64,000 nt of DNA from Candidatus Methylomirabilota bacterium (GTDB lineage Bacteria > Methylomirabilota > Methylomirabilia > Rokubacteriales > CSP1-6): NCBI GenBank assembly GCA_035315345.1, contig DATFYA010000014.1, positions 1 to 64,000 on the forward strand, given 5' to 3'. Under the pieces are notes generated by a model. The model had not been told where the DNA came from. It was given only the letters and a program-made list of their open reading frames with translations, and did no database searches. The position numbers and the translations under genes were made by a program. Below, in pieces: positions 60,258-64,000 of this stretch (position 1 is the stretch's first letter; the number at the start of each line of letters is the position of its first letter).

Positions 60258-61424
60258 ATGCCGACCGTCGCCGAGCGGCAGCGGGAGCTGCGCAACGTCG
60301 CCTGCATCGTGGGCGTGGACGAGAGCGATCAGATCGGCACCCTGCCGAACACCAGCCAGCTCTCGCTGCACCTGGAGGCCATCTCCAACGCGGTCCGCGA
60401 CGCGGGACTCAAGGTCCGTGACGTCGACGGTATCTTCACCGCGGGCCAGCACTCCCCCGCCACCCTCGGCGAGGCCCTGGGGGTCAAGCCGCGCTACGTG
60501 GACGGCACCACCGTCGGCGGCTGCTCGTTCATCATCATGGTGGGTCACGCGGTGGCCGCCCTGCACCACGGCCTCTGCGACGTGGCCGTCGTCTCGCACG
60601 GAGAGTCCGGCCGCTCGGGCACCGGCGTCACCCGCACGCGCGACACCGCGCTCAGCGGGCAGTTCGAGTTCCCCTACGGCTTCGGCGGAGCCACCAGCTA
60701 CTTCGGCATGATCACCACCCGTCACATGCACGAGCACGGCACCACGCTCGAGCAGTGGGCGCAGGTGGCGGTCTCCACTCGCCAGTGGGCCGCCCTCAAC
60801 CCGAAGGCGCGCTTCCGCGATCCGATCACGGTGGCCGACGTGCTCCACTCGCGGCCGGTCTCCTACCCGTTCAACCTGCTCAACATCTGCCTCGTCACCG
60901 ACGCGGGCGGCGCGGTGGTGCTGACCCGCGCGGATCGCGCGAAGGACTGCGCCAAGCCGCCGGTGTACGTGCGCGGCTTCGGCGAGGCCACCGAGCACGT
61001 GATGGTCACGCAGATGGACGACCTCGCCGCGAGCGCGGCCACCCGCCTGGCCGGCGAGCGCGCCTTCTCGATGGCCGGCGTGTCGGGCCAGGACTTCAAC
61101 CACATCATGCTCTACGACGCGTTCACCTCGGGGCCACCCATCATGCTCGAGTCGCTGGGGCTGGCCAAGCCGGGTGAAGGCGTGCAGTTCTTCAGCGAGG
61201 GACGCTCCACCCCGGGCGGCCGCTTGCCCATCAACACCAACGGCGGCGGCCTCTCCTACACGCACTCCGGCATGTACGGCATCTTCCCGATCATCGAGGC
61301 GGCCCGCCAGCTGCGCGGCGAGTGCGGCGCCCGCCAGGTGCCCGGTGCCAGCTGCTCGCTCGTCAACGGCATGGGCGGCATGCTCTCCGCCGCCGGCACG
61401 CTGGTCTTGGCGAACCGCACCTGA
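60258..61424 (+). CDS. SCP2-type thiolase-family protein (copy B, Cys kept)
   Basis: A 388-residue thiolase-like protein. The nucleophile region reads TTVGGCSFIIMVGHA, retaining a Cys where the paralogue at 24711 has Ser. C-terminal part: LPINTNGGGLSYTHSG and LVNGMGGMLSAAGTLVL. Likely a retro-aldol or Claisen-type lyase acting with the DUF35 protein upstream. GAGG at suitable distance supports ATG 60258 over GTG 60249. Its stop is 21 bp from the end of the opposing cupin gene. Confidence 0.9.
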   Translation: MPTVAERQRELRNVACIVGVDESDQIGTLPNTSQLSLHLEAISNAVRDAGLKVRDVDGIFTAGQHSPATLGEALGVKPRYVDGTTVGGCSFIIMVGHAVAALHHGLCDVAVVSHGESGRSGTGVTRTRDTALSGQFEFPYGFGGATSYFGMITTRHMHEHGTTLEQWAQVAVSTRQWAALNPKARFRDPITVADVLHSRPVSYPFNLLNICLVTDAGGAVVLTRADRAKDCAKPPVYVRGFGEATEHVMVTQMDDLAASAATRLAGERAFSMAGVSGQDFNHIMLYDAFTSGPPIMLESLGLAKPGEGVQFFSEGRSTPGGRLPINTNGGGLSYTHSGMYGIFPIIEAARQLRGECGARQVPGASCSLVNGMGGMLSAAGTLVLANRT

Positions 61425-61445
61425 CGACCAGCCGACGATCGCCGG

Positions 61446-61796
61446 CTAGTCTATCGGGACGAAAATACAGTGGCGGAGCTTGCCGTCGAGGGCCTTGGAC
61501 AGGTGGCCCTTGCCCCAGGTATCCTCGACGAGGATGATCTCGCCCGCGCCGATCTGGCGCGACTGCCCGTCGCTCGCGGTGATCTGCACGCCCGCGTCGA
61601 GGTTGATGATGTACTGCCGTCGCGGCGCCGGGTGCCAGTCCAGATCGTAGTCAGGCGGGACTTCTCTGAAGATGATGCCGGTCGCGGGGAGACGCGCGGA
61701 CAGGCGGCCGGCGCGCCCGGTCTCGGTGTACGGGATCTCCATGTCCTCGAAGTGCGACTCGCCCTGCTGGTCCACGTAGAGATGATGGATCTTCAT
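61446..61796 (-). CDS. Small cupin-domain protein
   Basis: A 116-residue single-domain cupin. Conserved beta-barrel parts: LDWHPAPRRQYIINLDAGVQI (cupin motif 1 with His) and GAGEIILVEDTWGKGHLS (motif 2). It may bind a metal through His residues and act as an isomerase, dioxygenase or sensor. GAGGAG precedes ATG 61796. It faces the molybdenum hydroxylase operon across a 48-bp divergent spacer. Confidence 0.88.
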   Translation of the reverse strand: MKIHHLYVDQQGESHFEDMEIPYTETGRAGRLSARLPATGIIFREVPPDYDLDWHPAPRRQYIINLDAGVQITASDGQSRQIGAGEIILVEDTWGKGHLSKALDGKLRHCIFVPID

Positions 61797-61844
61797 GGCT
61801 CTCCTCGGCGCGCGGTGAATGACAACTCGGGCCGAAGGTAGCAC

Positions 61845-62729
61845 ATGAAGCCCGCGCGGTTCCGGTACGCGCGCCCGGGCACGCTCGCCGAGGCGATCGC
61901 GCTCCTCGCGGAGGCGCCCGGCGAGGCCAAGATCCTGGCGGGCGGTCAGAGCCTGGTGCCGATGCTGAACATGCGGCTCGTGCGCCCCGCGGTGCTGGTC
62001 GACATCACGCGCGTGCGCGACCTCACCGGGATTGCGCCCGCCGGCGATGGTGGACTGCGCGTGGGCGCGCTCACGCGTCACGCGGAGCTGGTCGTGTCGC
62101 CGCTCGTCCGCGAGCGCGCGCCGCTGCTGGCCGAGGCCGCGCGGCACGTGGGCCACACCGCGATCCGCAATCAGGGCACGCTGGGCGGCAGTCTCGCGCA
62201 CGCCGATCCCGCCGCGGAGTTGCCGGCGGCGCTGCTGGCGCTCGACGCGCGGCTGCACGCGAGCGGGCCGCGCGGAGACCGAGCGGTGCACGCGGGCGAG
62301 TTCTTCCGCGGCCTGCTCACGACCGCGCTCGAGAGCGACGAAATCCTCAGCGCGGTCGAGATTCCCGCGCCGCCGGCGGGCTGGAGCTTCACCGAGATCG
62401 CGCGGCGCCCGGGGGATTTTGCGCTGGCCGGGGTGGTCGTCGTCCTGGGCAGCCCCCTCACCCCACCCTCTCCCCCGAGGGGAGAGAGTCTGCGTGTGGT
62501 GGGATTTGGCGTGGGCGATCGGCCGTTGCGGCTGCGGAGCGCCGAGCGGCTCCTGGCCGGCGTGACCATCAACGCGGACGCCGCCGCGCGGGCCGGCGCC
62601 GCCGTCGGCTCCGATTGCGATCCGCCGAGCGACGTGCACGGGTCGGCCGACTACCGCCGCCATCTGGCCACCGTGCTGACCGAGCGCGCCGTGCTCCAGG
62701 CCGCGGCGCGACTCGCGGGCGCGCCGTGA
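61845..62729 (+). CDS. Molybdenum hydroxylase FAD-binding subunit (CoxM-like) with inserted repeat
   Basis: A 294-residue FAD-binding protein, medium subunit of a xanthine dehydrogenase/CO dehydrogenase-family enzyme. FAD motifs AGGQSLVPMLNMR and TLGGSLAHADPAAELP are present; it opens with KPARFRYARPGTLAEA. Between the core strand FALAGVVVVLG and the next conserved part (VGFGVGDRPLRL) it carries SPLTPPSPPRGES, encoded by a 34-bp palindromic repeat read in frame, in a surface loop. The next gene overlaps (TGATG). Electrons would flow from molybdopterin through the 2Fe-2S subunit to this FAD. Confidence 0.92.
   Translation: MKPARFRYARPGTLAEAIALLAEAPGEAKILAGGQSLVPMLNMRLVRPAVLVDITRVRDLTGIAPAGDGGLRVGALTRHAELVVSPLVRERAPLLAEAARHVGHTAIRNQGTLGGSLAHADPAAELPAALLALDARLHASGPRGDRAVHAGEFFRGLLTTALESDEILSAVEIPAPPAGWSFTEIARRPGDFALAGVVVVLGSPLTPPSPPRGESLRVVGFGVGDRPLRLRSAERLLAGVTINADAAARAGAAVGSDCDPPSDVHGSADYRRHLATVLTERAVLQAAARLAGAP
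62453..62486. repeat. 34-bp palindromic repeat, type II copy 2, inside coding sequence
   Basis: CCCCCTCACC at 62453-62462, then CCTCTCCCC at 62467-62475 facing GGGGAGAG at 62479-62486. It matches the reverse complement of 33950-33983. Translated in frame within the CoxM-like gene. Confidence 0.8.
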
Positions 62730-63226
62730 TGAGCGTGATCCCGCCCAGCGAGCGGCTGGCGGTGCGGCTCACCGTGAACGGCAGGCCGGTCGAGCACGCG
62801 GTGGAGGCGCGGCGCTCACTCGCCGACTTCCTCCGCGAGGATCTGGCGCTCACCGGCACCCACGTGGGCTGCGAGCACGGCGTCTGCGGCGCCTGCACCG
62901 TGATGGTGGACGGACGCAGCGCGCGCGCCTGCCTGCTCTTCGCGGCCCAGCTCGACGGGCGAGACGTCATCACGATCGAGGGCCTCACCCCCGCCGACGG
63001 GTTGAGTCCGCTGCAGGAATGCTTCCGCGCGTGCCACGCCATGCAGTGCGGCTTCTGCACCCCAGGCATGATCGTCACCGCCACCGAGCTGCTGGCCCAG
63101 GATCCCGCGCCCTCGACCGAGGCCATCCGCGAGGCGATCTCGGGCAACCTCTGCATGTGCACGGGCTACGTCAACATCGTCCGCGCGATCGCGCAGGCGG
63201 CGGCGAGGGCCGGAGCCCGCGCATGA
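62729..63226 (+). CDS. Molybdenum hydroxylase [2Fe-2S] subunit (CoxS-like)
   Basis: A 165-residue protein with two [2Fe-2S] clusters. The plant-type ferredoxin box is CEHGVCGACTV with a later Cys (ARACLLF); the second, helical cluster box is QCGFCTPGM and GNLCMCTGY. It transfers electrons from the molybdenum centre to the FAD subunit. ATG 62729 overlaps the previous stop, and the stop overlaps the next ATG (ATGA), so the three subunits are made together. N-terminus MSVIPPSERLAVRLTVNG has no signal, so it is cytoplasmic. Confidence 0.95.
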   Translation: MSVIPPSERLAVRLTVNGRPVEHAVEARRSLADFLREDLALTGTHVGCEHGVCGACTVMVDGRSARACLLFAAQLDGRDVITIEGLTPADGLSPLQECFRACHAMQCGFCTPGMIVTATELLAQDPAPSTEAIREAISGNLCMCTGYVNIVRAIAQAAARAGARA

Positions 63227-64000
63227 GCCACCGGCCCGTGCGCGAGGGCGGATGGGTCGGGCGCCCGCTGCCGCTCAAGGAGGACGCGCGCCTGGTGGCC
63301 GGACGCGGCCGCTTCGTCGACGATCTCGGCCGCCCGCGCATGCTGCACGCGGCCATGCTCCGCAGCCCGCATGCCCACGCCCGCATCGTCTCCGTGGACA
63401 CGCGGGGGGCGGAAGCCCTCCCCGGTGTCTTCGGCATCCTCACCGGAGCGGAAGCGGTCGCGCGCTCCGGCCCCATCCGCCCCCTCATCCCCACCACCGC
63501 GGTGGTGCCCGACTACTGCCTGGCGGTGGACCGCGCGCGCTACGTGGGTGAGCCGGTCGCGGCGGTGGCCGCCGTCGATCGGGCGACCGCGGAGGACGCG
63601 CTCGAGCGCATCCGCGTCGAGTACGAGCCGCTGCCCGTGGTGGTGGATCCCGAGGCGGCCCTCGGCGCCGACGCCCCCCTCCTCTTTCCGGAGCTGGGCA
63701 CCAACGTGGTGTGGCACGACACGCTGACCTACGGCGCGGTGGACGAGGCGATGGCCCGCGCCGACGGCGTGCTGCGCGAGCGCTTCACGATCCAGCGCTA
63801 CGCCTCGACCCCGCTCGAGACCTTCGGCGGCATCGCGGAGTACGACGCGGGCGCGGACACCTTCGAGTTCTGGACGAACGACCAGCGGCCGGGTCTCACC
63901 ATCTCGTCCCTGGCCGCCTCGCTCGGGGTGCCCCAGTCACGCGTGCGGCTGTCCTGCCCGGACATCGGCGGGGGCTTCGGCAACAAGCGCCGCCCCGCCT
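63223..64000 (+). CDS. Molybdenum hydroxylase large subunit (CoxL/XdhA-like), 3' end outside window
   Basis: The frame is open from ATG 63223 to the window end, giving the first 259 residues of the molybdopterin subunit. N-terminal features: GRPLPLKEDARLVAGRGRFVDD, HAAMLRSPHAHARI, VGEPVAAVAAVDRA and the FeMoco-type loop reached at VRLSCPDIGGGFGNKR. Normal length is about 770, so roughly two thirds is missing; the active-site loop that would tell true CO dehydrogenase (AYRCSFR) from other hydroxylases lies outside. The operon order M-S-L matches cox genes, but this order is shared by many hydroxylases. Confidence 0.93.
   Translation, partial: MSHRPVREGGWVGRPLPLKEDARLVAGRGRFVDDLGRPRMLHAAMLRSPHAHARIVSVDTRGAEALPGVFGILTGAEAVARSGPIRPLIPTTAVVPDYCLAVDRARYVGEPVAAVAAVDRATAEDALERIRVEYEPLPVVVDPEAALGADAPLLFPELGTNVVWHDTLTYGAVDEAMARADGVLRERFTIQRYASTPLETFGGIAEYDAGADTFEFWTNDQRPGLTISSLAASLGVPQSRVRLSCPDIGGGFGNKRRPA

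Noticed and set aside
1-64000. CRISPR arrays, tRNA or rRNA genes, integrases, insertion sequences
   Set aside because: No regularly spaced direct repeats, cloverleaf or rRNA-like segments, and no transposase or integrase protein was found on either strand.

Overview
The window is about 70% G+C, densely packed and all protein-coding: 61 genes, no rRNA or tRNA, no phage and no transposase gene. The content points to a soil or subsurface heterotroph with aerobic metabolism: several flavin luciferase-like oxidoreductases, PQQ dehydrogenases, a molybdenum hydroxylase operon, DUF35/thiolase pairs, ABC substrate-binding proteins and many GTG starts. This mix resembles Rokubacteria (Methylomirabilota) or a similar high-GC lineage. 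That placement is inference; no phylogenetic marker gene is present.

Layout. 1-4.8 kb: a three-gene signalling operon (GAF histidine kinase, receiver-cyclase protein, NtrC-type sigma-54 activator). 4.9-9 kb, minus strand: two lipoproteins, a GH28 beta-helix enzyme and an F420-type oxidoreductase. 9.1-21.1 kb, plus strand: VOC protein and SDR, an RND efflux pair, a Rieske protein with a PQQ dehydrogenase, and two membrane glycosyltransferases. 21.1-27.9 kb, minus strand: a sugar-type ABC importer without its ATPase, a DUF35/thiolase pair, a 2-hydroxyacid dehydrogenase and a substrate-binding protein. 28-33.9 kb: two paralogous zinc alcohol dehydrogenases tail to tail, then a beta-propeller/cytochrome c/FAH/enolase-superfamily operon. 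34-44.8 kb, minus strand: nine tightly spaced genes that look like one operon, holding an NRPS-like A-T-TE enzyme, a large cyclase/ATPase/TPR regulator and a peroxiredoxin read through an in-frame TGA. 45-54.6 kb: D-aminoacylase, SDRs, a phosphatase-UGSC selenoprotein operon, DHDPS-like aldolase, beta-lactamase-fold and PIG-L proteins. 54.6-61.8 kb: small secreted proteins, a 2OG-Fe(II) oxygenase, a Gcd-like PQQ dehydrogenase, a second DUF35/thiolase pair and a cupin. 61.8-64 kb: the three genes of a CoxMSL-type molybdenum hydroxylase, the last cut by the window end.

The most notable signals are two probable selenoproteins (in-frame TGA at 36176-36178, minus strand, in a UPFC peroxiredoxin; and at 49632-49634, plus strand, in a UGSC-motif protein), each followed by a hairpin that fits the bacterial SECIS rules, and a family of three 85-88 bp perfect or near-perfect palindromes. 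All three palindromes lie exactly between convergent genes, and a second, 34-bp palindromic repeat occupies the only other convergent spacer longer than 32 bp. A further copy of the 34-bp repeat is read in frame inside the CoxM-like gene.
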